Below are positions 1 to 7,999 of a stretch of DNA of 64,000 nucleotides, in pieces. Under the pieces are notes generated by a model that worked only from the letters and a program-made list of their open reading frames with translations, ran no database searches and had not been told where the DNA came from. Each line of letters starts with the position of its first letter. Position 1 is the first letter of the stretch. The position numbers and the translations under genes were made by a program. The stretch comes from Streptomyces caelestis (GTDB taxonomy: Bacteria; Actinomycetota; Actinomycetes; Streptomycetales; Streptomycetaceae): positions 5,332,001 to 5,396,000 of the forward strand of contig NZ_JACHNE010000001.1 in the NCBI RefSeq assembly GCF_014205255.1. The letters run 5' to 3'.

Positions 1-829
1 CCTGCTGGTCGGCGTCTCGGCGGCGAAGGCGTACGCCTACGCGCTCGGCAAGCCCCTGTACGGCGTCAACCACCTCGCCTCGCACATCTGCGTCGACCAG
101 CTGGAGCACGGCGCGCTGCCCGAGCCGACCATGGCGCTGCTGGTGTCCGGCGGCCACTCCTCGCTGCTGCTGTCCACGGACATCACCTCCGACGTCCGCC
201 CGATGGGCGCGACCATCGACGACGCGGCCGGTGAGGCCTTCGACAAGATCGCCCGCGTGCTGAACCTGGGCTTCCCGGGCGGCCCGGTCATCGACCGGTA
301 CGCCCGCGAGGGCGACCCGGACGCGATCGCCTTCCCACGCGGCCTGACCGGTCCGCGCGATCCCGCCTACGACTTCTCCTTCTCCGGGCTGAAGACGGCC
401 GTGGCGCGCTGGATCGAGGCCAAGCGGGCGGCGGGGGAGGAGGTCCCGGTGCGGGACGTGGCGGCCTCCTTCCAGGAGGCGGTCGTGGACGTGCTGACCC
501 GCAAGGCCGTCCGGGCCTGCAAGGACGAGGGTGTCGACCACCTGATGATCGGCGGCGGTGTGGCCGCCAACTCCCGGCTGCGGGCCCTGGCACAGGAGCG
601 CTGCGAGGCCGCCGGCATCCGGCTGCGGGTGCCGCGGCCCAAGCTGTGCACGGACAACGGGGCGATGGTCGCCGCGCTCGGCGCCGAGATGGTGGCCCGC
701 AACCGCGCCGCGTCGAGCTGGGACCTGTCGGCGGACTCCTCGCTGCCGGTGACGGAGCCGCACGTGCCGGGCCACCACCACGACCACGATCATGTGCACG
801 AGATCAGCAAGGAGAACCTCTACTCGTGA
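1..829 (+). CDS. tsaD: tRNA N6-adenosine threonylcarbamoyltransferase TsaD, 5' end outside window
   Basis: This is the C-terminal part of TsaD (Gcp/Kae1/Qri7 family), the cytoplasmic enzyme that, with partner proteins, transfers a threonylcarbamoyl group to A37 of ANN-decoding tRNAs. The reading frame is open from base 2. The metal-binding HxxxH motif appears as NHLASH, followed by the ASKHA-type signatures LLVSGGHSSLL, GEAFDKIARVLNLGFPGG and GGGVAANSRLR. The protein ends with a His/Asp-rich tail (HHHDHDHVHE) that the catalytic core does not need. The stop overlaps the start of the next gene (GTGA), so the two are probably translationally coupled. Roughly the first 100 residues are missing because the window begins inside the gene. 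Identification is secure from the motifs and the groES/groEL1 neighbourhood. Confidence 0.96.
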   Translation, partial: LLVGVSAAKAYAYALGKPLYGVNHLASHICVDQLEHGALPEPTMALLVSGGHSSLLLSTDITSDVRPMGATIDDAAGEAFDKIARVLNLGFPGGPVIDRYAREGDPDAIAFPRGLTGPRDPAYDFSFSGLKTAVARWIEAKRAAGEEVPVRDVAASFQEAVVDVLTRKAVRACKDEGVDHLMIGGGVAANSRLRALAQERCEAAGIRLRVPRPKLCTDNGAMVAALGAEMVARNRAASSWDLSADSSLPVTEPHVPGHHHDHDHVHEISKENLYS

Positions 830-1083
830 CGGTCGCCCTGATGTGGGAGGCGCGGGCGGTGCCCGGTCGGGGCGAGGACCTGCTGGCCTGGGCACGGGCG
901 CAGGAGCTGCCCCGCGCCCCCCTGCGCCGCGAGACCCTGCGCGCCCCCCAGGACCGGGTCCTCGTCATCACCTGGTGGGACGCCCCCTACGACGCCGAGC
1001 TGCCCGAACTTCCCGAGCCGGACGGGGAGTTGGTCACGCGGGCCGTGCACCGGTGGCGGTTCGAGTCGGTGGACGCCGGCTGA
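826..1083 (+). CDS. small conserved hypothetical protein coupled to tsaD
   Basis: An 85-residue protein starts at a GTG overlapping the tsaD stop codon (GTGA), which implies translational coupling. It begins MTVALMWEARAVPGRGEDLL and has a central strand-like segment, RVLVITWW. The size and pattern resemble a small ferredoxin-like fold such as a monooxygenase-type (ABM) domain, but I cannot assign a family. No signal peptide or membrane segment is visible. The last 50 bases overlap the 3' end of the convergent membrane-protein gene. It is probably a real gene, because the coupling is tight and codon use is typical of Streptomyces. Its function is unknown. Confidence 0.7.
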   Translation: MTVALMWEARAVPGRGEDLLAWARAQELPRAPLRRETLRAPQDRVLVITWWDAPYDAELPELPEPDGELVTRAVHRWRFESVDAG

Positions 1084-1564
1084 CCGAGAGCTCCCAGGGC
1101 CTGCCGTCGACGTGACCCCGCCACAGCAGCAGACCGTGCCTGCGCTCCCAGTGGGCGGCGACCGCGGCCTGGCCCAGCCAGTCGAGAGCCGACCACAGGC
1201 AGATCACCGCCGTCCACGGCTCCCACAGGGCCAGCGGCACCGCGAACAGCGTGTACAGCACGAACATCCGTGGGCTGAACGGCCGGTCGCGCAGGAAGCG
1301 CTCGGCGGCCGGGGCCGGGTCGGTGCCGTCGAGCCGTACCGCCTTCTCGAAGTCCCGTACGTCGCTGAACCACTTGATCCTGGTGGCCTTGAGGAGCGTC
1401 CACACCCCGATGGAGGCGACCACGGCGGCGGCATACAGCCCCAGCCGGCCGGGTTCGGACGGCGGGGAGAAGCCGCGGGCCAGGCCCACGGCCGTCAGGG
1501 CGACGGCCGCGGCGGCCAGGACCGAGACGACGGCCCGCAGTTCGTGGTGCACCAGTCTGTCCAC
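1034..1564 (-). CDS. membrane protein of unknown function
   Basis: A 176-residue protein with hydrophobic stretches near residues 10-30 (VVSVLAAAAVALTAVGLA), 42-60 (LGLYAAAVVASIGVWTLL) and 100-130 (MFVLYTLFAVPLALWEPW). It probably spans the membrane about four times. It lies 30 bases downstream of the GH3 glycosidase on the same strand, so the two may be cotranscribed, but nothing in the protein suggests a sugar-related role. Its 3' end overlaps the convergent 85-residue gene by 50 bases. The Arg/Pro-rich last 15 residues look unlike the rest and may reflect an extended reading frame. No family recognised. Confidence 0.65.
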   Translation of the reverse strand: MDRLVHHELRAVVSVLAAAAVALTAVGLARGFSPPSEPGRLGLYAAAVVASIGVWTLLKATRIKWFSDVRDFEKAVRLDGTDPAPAAERFLRDRPFSPRMFVLYTLFAVPLALWEPWTAVICLWSALDWLGQAAVAAHWERRHGLLLWRGHVDGRPWELSVSRRPPTRTATGARPA

Positions 1565-1594
1565 GCGCTTCCCCCGGCATCCCCGCGCGGAGGC

Positions 1595-3907
1595 TCACAC
1601 CGCCCCCGACACCTCCGTCTCGCACCGCAGCCGCCGGTCGGCGCCGAGCACCCGGGCCGGGCCCGTGAGGGTGAGGTGGGCCGTGTGGCGTACGTCCGTG
1701 CTGGACGCCGCCAACCGTAGTTCCAGGGCGCCCGGTTCGACCACCCTGCGGCCGGAACGGTCGGTGAACGCCGAAAGGTCCGTGTGGAAACGGAACAGCA
1801 CCCGGGCCGCGTCCCCCGGCGCCAGCCGCACGCGCTGGTAGCCGATCAGCCGCATATCGGGCCGGGTCACGGAAGCCACCGGGTCGTGCAGATACAGCTG
1901 CACGACCTCCGCGCCTTCGCGGTCGCCCGTGTTGCGGACGGTCACCGAGACGTCGTACGCCCCGTCCGTGCCGATCCGGGCCGGCTCCTCGCCGCCCGTG
2001 CCGTCCTCCCAGACGAACGTCGTGTACGAGCGGCCGTGCCCGAAGGCGTACAGCGGGGTCGGGTCGAGGTTACTGACCTCGCCCGCGAGGCCGAGGGGCG
2101 GCTGGAGGTACGTCCAGGGCTGGCCGCCGGGGGCCTGCGGGACGCTCACGGGCAGGCGGCCCGACGGGTTCACGCGGCCCGACAGCACTCCCGCCACCGC
2201 CGGGCCGCCCTCCTCCCCCGGGAAGAACGCCTGGACGACCGCGCCCAGGCGGCCGTGCCAGCGGCCGAGCGCGTAGGGACGGCCGGTCAGCAGCACCAGC
2301 ACCACGGGGACGCCCGTGGCGACCAGCGCGTCCAGCAGCTCGCCCTGGGTGCCCGGCAGGGCGAGGTCCGTCGCGTCGCAGCCCTCGCCCGAGGTGCCGC
2401 GGCCGAACAGTCCCGCCCGGTCGCCGAGGACCGCCACGCACACGTCCGCCTCGGCGGTGCGGGCGATGGCCTCCTCGAAGCCGGAGGTGTCCGGGTCCGT
2501 CACGTCGCAGCCTTGCGCGAACGTCACCTTGGCGTCGGGGAGTTCGGTGCGCAGGGCGTCGAGGACGGTCGGGATCTCGATGCCGGTCGGGACGCCGGGG
2601 TGGTGGGTGAGGACGTGGGAGGGGAAGGAGTAGCAGCCCAGCATGGCCAGGGCGTCGGCCGCCCGGGGTCCGACCACCGCGATCCGGGTGTCGGGGGCCA
2701 GCGGGAGCAGGCCGTCGGGGTTGTCGAGCAGGACGACGGACTCCTCGGCCAGGCGGCGGGCCAGGATCCGGTTGCCCGTGGAGTCGAGCTCGACCGCGGC
2801 GGCCGGCTCGGGGGTCCAGTCCTCGTCCAGCAGGCCCAGTTCGCACTTCTGGAGCAGGACACGGCGGACCGCGCGGTCCACGAGTTCCTCGGGGATCTCG
2901 CCCGAGCGGACCGCGTCCACCAGGGGACCGCCGTAGCACTTCAGGCTCGGCAGTTCCACGTCGATGCCGGCCTCCAGGGCCGCGTGGGCCGCCTCGGCCG
3001 GGGTGCCGGCGACCCGGTGGAGGGTCTGGAGGAAGCCGATGCCGAAGTAGTCCGCGACGACTGTGCCGGTGAAGCCCCACTCCTCGCGCAGGAGTCCGGT
3101 CAGCAGCTCGGGGTCCGCCGAAGCGGGGACGCCGTCCCGCTCCGTGTACGCGGCCATCACCGAACGGGCCCCGCCCTCGCGCAGCGCCATCTCGAAGGGC
3201 GGGAGCGTGACGTCCGCGAACTCGCGGATGCCGGCCCGTACGGGGGCCAGGTTGCGGGCGCCGGCCGAGGAGGCGTACCCGGCGAAGTGCTTCAGCGTGG
3301 CGACGACCCCGGCCGACTCCAGCCCCCGCACATAGGCCGTGCCGACCGTGCCGACCAGGTACGGGTCCTCGCCGATCGTCTCCTCCACGCGGCCCCAGCG
3401 CGGATCGCGTACGACGTCCAGGACGGGCGCGAGGCCCTGGTGCACGCCGGCCGAGCGCAGGTCGTCGCCGATGCGGCGGGCCATCTCCTCGACCAACGGG
3501 GGGTCCCAGGTCGCGCCCCAGGCCAGCGGGACCGGGTAGGCCGTGGCCTGCCAGGCGGTGAAACCGGCCAGGCATTCCTCGTGCGCGATCGCCGGGATGC
3601 CGAAGCGGCCGGCCTCTTTGATACGGCGCTGGGCGCGGGCCAGGGCCTGCGCGCCGAGCGCCGGGTCGATGGGGGCGGTGCCGAAGGAGCGCGTGAGCTG
3701 GCCCAGGCCGCGGGTGATCAGCTCGTCCCAGTCGTAGTCCACGGTCATGTCGTGCTGGTGCGGAGCGACTCCGCCGCCGTCCGTCGCGGCGCCCACCCAC
3801 ACGCCGTACAGCTGGGCGGTCTTCTCCTCCAGGGTCATCCGGGAGAGCAGGTCGTCGACGCGGGCGGTGGCGGGCAGGGCGGGGTCACGCCAGGGCGCGG
3901 TGGTCAT
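1595..3907 (-). CDS. glycoside hydrolase family 3 beta-glycosidase, probably beta-xylosidase or beta-glucosidase
   Basis: A 770-residue GH3 enzyme that would release terminal sugars from short beta-linked oligosaccharides. The N-terminal TIM-barrel domain carries MTLEEKTAQL, the substrate-binding pair in TLKHFAGY, and the nucleophile motif VVADYFGI with the Asp near residue 286. The second, alpha/beta-sandwich domain follows (VVLLDNPDGLLPL, GEEGGPAVAGVLSG). A fibronectin III-like C-terminal domain begins around residue 650. There is no signal peptide, so the enzyme is presumably cytoplasmic and acts on imported oligosaccharides. AGGAG lies five bases before the ATG. It is divergent from a LacI-type regulator, with two palindromic operator candidates between them, and a GH10 xylanase follows that regulator, which favours xylo-oligosaccharides as substrate. 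The exact specificity cannot be read from the sequence. Confidence 0.9.
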   Translation of the reverse strand: MTTAPWRDPALPATARVDDLLSRMTLEEKTAQLYGVWVGAATDGGGVAPHQHDMTVDYDWDELITRGLGQLTRSFGTAPIDPALGAQALARAQRRIKEAGRFGIPAIAHEECLAGFTAWQATAYPVPLAWGATWDPPLVEEMARRIGDDLRSAGVHQGLAPVLDVVRDPRWGRVEETIGEDPYLVGTVGTAYVRGLESAGVVATLKHFAGYASSAGARNLAPVRAGIREFADVTLPPFEMALREGGARSVMAAYTERDGVPASADPELLTGLLREEWGFTGTVVADYFGIGFLQTLHRVAGTPAEAAHAALEAGIDVELPSLKCYGGPLVDAVRSGEIPEELVDRAVRRVLLQKCELGLLDEDWTPEPAAAVELDSTGNRILARRLAEESVVLLDNPDGLLPLAPDTRIAVVGPRAADALAMLGCYSFPSHVLTHHPGVPTGIEIPTVLDALRTELPDAKVTFAQGCDVTDPDTSGFEEAIARTAEADVCVAVLGDRAGLFGRGTSGEGCDATDLALPGTQGELLDALVATGVPVVLVLLTGRPYALGRWHGRLGAVVQAFFPGEEGGPAVAGVLSGRVNPSGRLPVSVPQAPGGQPWTYLQPPLGLAGEVSNLDPTPLYAFGHGRSYTTFVWEDGTGGEEPARIGTDGAYDVSVTVRNTGDREGAEVVQLYLHDPVASVTRPDMRLIGYQRVRLAPGDAARVLFRFHTDLSAFTDRSGRRVVEPGALELRLAASSTDVRHTAHLTLTGPARVLGADRRLRCETEVSGAV

Positions 3908-3977
3908 GAAGCTCCTGTCGGGTGGACGGACGGCCCTCTCACGAAGTGCTCACGAGCGTTTCTCACGCCCGCTTCCA

Positions 3978-4009
3978 CGAATGTTTCGATAAGTATGTCG
4001 AATGTTCCG
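3978..4009. promoter_or_regulatory. paired operator candidates between GH3 gene and lacI-type gene
   Basis: Two related boxes, CGAATGTTTCG (3978-3988, perfect CGAA-N3-TTCG palindrome) and CGAATGTTCCG (3999-4009, one mismatch), lie exactly 21 bp apart, about two helical turns. They sit in the divergent intergenic region and resemble the box in the xylanase leader (CGAAACTTTCG at 5207). They are likely binding sites of the adjacent LacI-family regulator, giving coordinated repression of the GH3 gene and autoregulation. Confidence 0.65.
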
Positions 4010-4068
4010 GGAACCTATGGCGCCACGGGGACTTCGTCAAGAGGGCCCGCAGGGATACGATCGCCGCC

Positions 4069-5133
4069 ATGACATCCCCGGAGCCGGTGGAAAGCCGGAC
4101 GCAAACCCGGACGCAGGGGCGCAGTGCGCAGACCGCGACGCTCGCCGAGATCGCCCGTGAGGCCGGTGTGTCGGCGCCGACTGTTTCGAAGGTCCTCAAC
4201 GGCCGGGCCGACGTCGCCCCCGCCACCCGGGCCCGCGTCGAGGACCTGCTGCGGGCCCACGGTTACCGGCGCCGCCGCGCGGAGGCGACCCGCTCGCCCC
4301 TGATCGACCTGGTCTTCCACGAACTGGAGAGCGCCTGGGCGCTGGAGGTCATCCGGGGCGTGGAGAACGTGGCCCGGGACGCGGGGCTCAGCGTGGTGCT
4401 GTCCGAGAGCGCGGGACGGCTCACCCCCGGGCGGACCTGGGCCGACCAGGTCGCCGCGCGCCGCCCGCACGGCGTGATCCTGGTCCTGTCCGGGCTCGAC
4501 GAGTCGCAGCGGGCGCTGCTGACCAGCCGCGCCATCCCGTTCGTGGTGATGGACCCGGCCGGCGACCCGGGGGCCGACGTGCCCTCGATCGGCGCGACCA
4601 ACTGGCAGGGCGGTCTCGCGGCCACCCGGCACCTGGTCGAGCTGGGGCACCGCAGGATCGGCGCGATCAGCGGGCCGACGCAGATGATGTGCAGCCGCGC
4701 CCGGGTCGACGGCTACCGGGCCGCGCTGGAGACGGCCGGGCTGCCGGTCGACCCCGGGCTGATCGCGAACGGCGACTTCCACCACGAGGCCGGCTACCGG
4801 CTGGGCCTGGAGCTGCTGCGCCGCCCGGACCGGCCGACCGCCGTCTTCGCCGGGAACGACCTCCAGGCGCTCGGGCTGTACGAGGCCGCGCGCGAGCTGG
4901 GGCTGCGCATCCCCGAGGACCTGAGCGTGGTCGGGTTCGACGATCTGCCGGTGGCGCCCCTGGTCGGGCCGCCGCTGACGACCGTACGGCAGCCGCTGAC
5001 GGAGATGGCCGAGGCGGCGGCCAAGCTGGTCCTCGACCTCGGTCGTGAGGCCGGTACCCCGGCCGCCACCCGGGTGGAGCTGGCGACGAGCCTGGTGGTG
5101 CGCAGCAGTACGGCGGCGCCTGCGGGCGGCTGA
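4069..5133 (+). CDS. LacI-family transcriptional regulator
   Basis: A 354-residue LacI/GalR repressor. The N-terminal helix-turn-helix and hinge are seen at residues about 24-70 (TLAEIAREAGVSAPTVSKVL, then NGRADVAPATRARV). A periplasmic-binding-protein-like sensor domain follows, with GGLAATRHLVELGHRRIGAI and the C-terminal PEDLSVVGFDD signature of the family. The reading frame extends upstream to 3922, but ATG 4069 gives the normal length and leaves the two operator palindromes outside the coding region. It is divergent from the GH3 gene and upstream of the GH10 xylanase gene. I infer that it represses both in the absence of a xylo- or cello-oligosaccharide inducer. Ligand not determined. 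Confidence 0.9.
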   Translation: MTSPEPVESRTQTRTQGRSAQTATLAEIAREAGVSAPTVSKVLNGRADVAPATRARVEDLLRAHGYRRRRAEATRSPLIDLVFHELESAWALEVIRGVENVARDAGLSVVLSESAGRLTPGRTWADQVAARRPHGVILVLSGLDESQRALLTSRAIPFVVMDPAGDPGADVPSIGATNWQGGLAATRHLVELGHRRIGAISGPTQMMCSRARVDGYRAALETAGLPVDPGLIANGDFHHEAGYRLGLELLRRPDRPTAVFAGNDLQALGLYEAARELGLRIPEDLSVVGFDDLPVAPLVGPPLTTVRQPLTEMAEAAAKLVLDLGREAGTPAATRVELATSLVVRSSTAAPAGG

Positions 5134-5151
5134 CTGACCGCTGTTGCTGTA

Positions 5152-5180
5152 TTGACGGGTGTTCCGGGCCCCTCCACACT
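5152..5180 (+). promoter_or_regulatory. vegetative-type promoter of the xylanase gene
   Basis: TTGACG (5152-5157) and CACACT (5175-5180) are separated by 17 bp, a good fit to a housekeeping-sigma promoter. Transcription would start near 5187, upstream of the palindrome at 5207 and the ribosome binding site. The match is by eye. Confidence 0.5.
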
Positions 5181-5206
5181 GCACCGAAGTCAATCGGCTG
5201 CACCAC

Positions 5207-5217
5207 CGAAACTTTCG
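5207..5217. promoter_or_regulatory. xylanase operator candidate CGAAACTTTCG
   Basis: A perfect 11-bp palindrome lies just downstream of the expected transcription start, and its last base begins the GGAGG ribosome binding site. Palindromes of the GAAA-N-TTTC type are known upstream of Streptomyces xylanase genes. It shares the CGAA-N3-TTCG form with the boxes at 3978-4009, which suggests the LacI-type protein encoded between them controls this gene too. Confidence 0.65.
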
Positions 5218-5229
5218 GAGGCACCCGCA

Positions 5230-6588
5230 ATGAGATCGCTGAGATCGCTGAGATCGGGCTTACTCGCACCCCTGCTGGCCGGCGTCGTCGCGGCAGGCTC
5301 CCTGCTGGTCACGGCCCCCGCCGCGCACGCCGCCGACGCCCCCCTGCGCGACCTCGCCGAGGCCAAGGGCAAGGTCATGGGCACGGCGGTCACCGGCTCG
5401 AAGCTCACCGGCACCTACGGCGAGATCGCAGGGCGCGAGTTCAACTGGCTCACTCCCGGCAACGCCATGAAGTGGGGCTCCGTCGAGCCGAGCCGGGGCA
5501 GCTACGACTGGGCCGAGGCCGACCAGATCGTGAACTTCGCCGAGGCCCACGGCCAGCAGGTGCGCGGCCACACCCTGCTCTGGCACCAGCAGAACCCGGG
5601 CTGGCTGACCAACGGCAGCTGGACCCGGGACCAGCTCAGCGCCGTCGTCCAGGACCACATCGCCACCGAGGTCGGCCGCTACAAGGGCCGGCTGGCCGCC
5701 TGGGACGTGGTCAACGAGCCCTTCAACGAGGACGGCACCTACCGCCCGACGCTCTTCCACAACACCCTCGGGCAGGACTACATCGCACAGGCCCTCACCT
5801 GGGCCCGGGCCGCCGACCCGGGCGCCAAGCTGTACATCAACGACTACAACGTCGAGGGCGTCAACGCGAAGAGCACGGCTCTCTACAACCTGGTCAAGTC
5901 GCTGAAGGAGCGCGGAGTTCCGATCGACGGCGTCGGGCTTCAGGCCCATCTCATCGTCGGCCAGGTGCCCTCGACCATGCAGCAGAACATCCAGCGCTTC
6001 GCCGACCTGGGCGTCGACGTGGCGATCACCGAGCTGGACATCAGGATGCAGCTGCCGGCGACGCAGGCGAAGCTGACCCAGCAGGCCGCCGACTACGAGG
6101 CGGTCATGAACGCCTGCCTGGCGGTCGCGCGCTGCTCCGGCGTCACCGTGTGGGGCTTCACCGACTCCGACTCCTGGATCCCGGACACCTTCCCCGGCCA
6201 GGGCGCGGCGACCCCGTACGACGAGAACTACCAGCCGAAACCGGCGTACCACGCCATCGCGGAGGCCCTCGGCGGGACGACGACCCCACCGGCGGGCGCC
6301 TGCTCGGCGACGTACGGCGTCACCAGTCAGTGGAGCACGGGCTATACGGGCCAGGTGCGGATCGCCTGCTCGGGGGCCTCGCTGTCGTCGTGGAAGGCGG
6401 AGTGGACGTTCGGTGCCGGACAGCGGATCACGCAGGCCTGGAACGCGAGCTGCACGCAGTCGGGTGCGGCGGTGAGTTGCGTGAACGCCTCGTACAACGG
6501 GTCGGTGCCGGACGGCGGTTCGGTCACGTTCGGCTTCAACGGCTCGTGGAGCGGGAGCAACCCGGTGCCCGTGGTGACTCTGGGGTGA
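5230..6588 (+). CDS. secreted GH10 endo-beta-1,4-xylanase with C-terminal CBM2
   Basis: A 452-residue secreted enzyme that cleaves the xylan backbone. A signal peptide covers residues 1-34 (Arg-rich n-region with a repeated RSL motif, hydrophobic core, AHA cleavage site). The GH10 barrel spans about residues 40-350: substrate-binding GHTLLWHQQNPGW, acid/base Glu163 in WDVVNEPF and nucleophile Glu268 in ITELDIR. After a short Thr/Pro linker, the last 95 or so residues form a CBM2-like cellulose/xylan-binding module (CSATYGV, WNASC, NASYNG, FGFNGSW). The ATG at 5230 is chosen because GGAGG lies just upstream and the signal peptide then starts correctly. The operator palindrome at 5207 and the neighbouring LacI regulator indicate substrate-induced expression. 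The gene is complete. Confidence 0.95.
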   Translation: MRSLRSLRSGLLAPLLAGVVAAGSLLVTAPAAHAADAPLRDLAEAKGKVMGTAVTGSKLTGTYGEIAGREFNWLTPGNAMKWGSVEPSRGSYDWAEADQIVNFAEAHGQQVRGHTLLWHQQNPGWLTNGSWTRDQLSAVVQDHIATEVGRYKGRLAAWDVVNEPFNEDGTYRPTLFHNTLGQDYIAQALTWARAADPGAKLYINDYNVEGVNAKSTALYNLVKSLKERGVPIDGVGLQAHLIVGQVPSTMQQNIQRFADLGVDVAITELDIRMQLPATQAKLTQQAADYEAVMNACLAVARCSGVTVWGFTDSDSWIPDTFPGQGAATPYDENYQPKPAYHAIAEALGGTTTPPAGACSATYGVTSQWSTGYTGQVRIACSGASLSSWKAEWTFGAGQRITQAWNASCTQSGAAVSCVNASYNGSVPDGGSVTFGFNGSWSGSNPVPVVTLG

Positions 6589-6672
6589 GACCGGGCCGAG
6601 AAGTCTGAGAATTTCCGAAGAAAACAGCCCCGAGGGTCCTGCTCGTAACAATTCGGACTTACGTTCCTGCCC

Positions 6673-7716
6673 GTGACGGGACGTGACGGGAACGGGGACG
6701 CGGGCGAAGCGGTGGGCCGGCGGTCGAGAGCGCTGCGGATCGCCGGCCTCACCCTGGCGGGTGCGCTGGTGCTGGGCATCGGGTCGGCGGGCTGGGCCTA
6801 CTGGCATCTCAGCAACAACATCACCGGCGTCGACATCAACAACGCGCTGGGCGACAACCGCCCGCCGAAACCGGCGGTCACACCGTCCCCTTCCGTGTCG
6901 GCCCTGCCCAGCGGGGCTCTCAACATCCTGGTCCTGGGCTCCGACTCGCGCAGCGGCGAGGAGAACCGGAGGCTCGGCGGCGGCGACAGCTCCGGTGCCC
7001 GCTCCGACACGGCGATGGTCGTCCACCTCGACGCCGGGCGCACCAGCGCGACGGTGGTGAGCATCCCGCGCGACACCCTGGTCACCCGCCCCTCCTGCCC
7101 GCGCCCGTCCGGCGGGCCGACGGCCGTCGCGTACAACTCCATGTTCAACAGCGCCTACGCGGTGGGCGGTCCGGTCTGTGCGGTGAAGACGGTCGAGGCG
7201 GTCACCGGCGTCCGGATGGACCACTACATCGAGATCGACTTCTCCGGTTTCGCGCAGCTCGTGGACGCGCTCGGCGGCGTCACCGTCACCACGGACGAGG
7301 ACATCTCCGATGACGACAGCCATCTGCGCCTGAAGGCGGGCACCCACCACCTGGACGGCGCCCAGGCCCTCGCCCTGGCCCGCACCCGGCACGGCATAGG
7401 CGACGGCAGCGACCTGGGCCGGATAGGCCTCCAGCAGAAGCTGGTGAAGGCACTGCTGGATCAGATCGCCGCGCAGAACCTGCTCACCGACCCGGCGAAG
7501 CTGTACCGGGTCGCGGACGCGGTGACCGCCGGCCTCACCACCGACACCGGCCTGGACTCCCTCGGCGAGCTGACCCGGCTCGGGCAGAGCCTCGAGGGCC
7601 TGTCGGCGAGCGCCGTGCGGACGGTGACGATGCCGGTGGTGCGGGCGCCCTCGGATCCCAACCGGGTGGTGGCCGAGGAGCCGGAGGCGCGGAAGCTGTG
7701 GGAGTCGCTGCGCTGA
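6673..7716 (+). CDS. LytR-CpsA-Psr (LCP) family cell-wall ligase
   Basis: A 347-residue membrane-anchored protein. An N-terminal transmembrane helix lies at about residues 20-40 (IAGLTLAGALVLGIGSAGWA), followed by an extracellular LCP domain: NILVLGSDSR, SDTAMVVHLD, VVSIPRDTLV, HYIEIDFSGFAQLVDALGGV and ALALARTRH. LCP proteins transfer undecaprenyl-linked glycopolymers such as teichoic acids or arabinogalactan-like chains to peptidoglycan. The Arg/Asp residues that bind the lipid pyrophosphate are present in the SIPRDT and LARTRH motifs. The start is a GTG at 6673. It stands alone, not obviously in an operon, between the xylanase and a decayed sigma-factor fragment. The acceptor polymer is unknown. 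Confidence 0.92.
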   Translation: MTGRDGNGDAGEAVGRRSRALRIAGLTLAGALVLGIGSAGWAYWHLSNNITGVDINNALGDNRPPKPAVTPSPSVSALPSGALNILVLGSDSRSGEENRRLGGGDSSGARSDTAMVVHLDAGRTSATVVSIPRDTLVTRPSCPRPSGGPTAVAYNSMFNSAYAVGGPVCAVKTVEAVTGVRMDHYIEIDFSGFAQLVDALGGVTVTTDEDISDDDSHLRLKAGTHHLDGAQALALARTRHGIGDGSDLGRIGLQQKLVKALLDQIAAQNLLTDPAKLYRVADAVTAGLTTDTGLDSLGELTRLGQSLEGLSASAVRTVTMPVVRAPSDPNRVVAEEPEARKLWESLR

Positions 7717-7744
7717 CCTGCGGAGACAGGCTCCGGAGTCCCCG

Positions 7745-7989
7745 GTGGAACTGAACCGGGCGGTGGCCGTCTCGATGGCCGAGGGCCCGGCCCCGGCCCC
7801 GTCCATCGTCGACTCCCTGATGGACGACCCCGCCCTGCGGGACTACCACTGGCCAGCGTGCGAGGCGACCTGCTGTCCCGCCTCGGCCGCACGGCGGAGG
7901 CCCGGGCGGAGTTCGAACGGGCGGCGTCGCTGACGCGCAACGAGCGTGAGAGGGAGCTGTTGTCCCGGCGGGTGGCGGAGCAGTCCTGA
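7745..7989 (+). pseudogene. C-terminal remnant of a SigJ/DUF6596-type ECF sigma factor, frameshifted
   Basis: Two frames together read like the C-terminal helical extension typical of large actinobacterial ECF sigma factors: VELNRAVAVSMAEGPAPAPS, then DPALRDYHWPA in frame one, continuing as SVRGDLLSRLGRTAEARAEF and ERAASLTRNERERELLSRR in the frame shifted by one base near 7853. One missing base would join them. The promoter-binding sigma regions 2 and 4 are entirely absent, so this is a relic, not just a sequencing slip. It ends 10 bases before the 3' end of the convergent methyltransferase gene. Confidence 0.75.
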
Positions 7990-7999
7990 CGGCTCCTGC

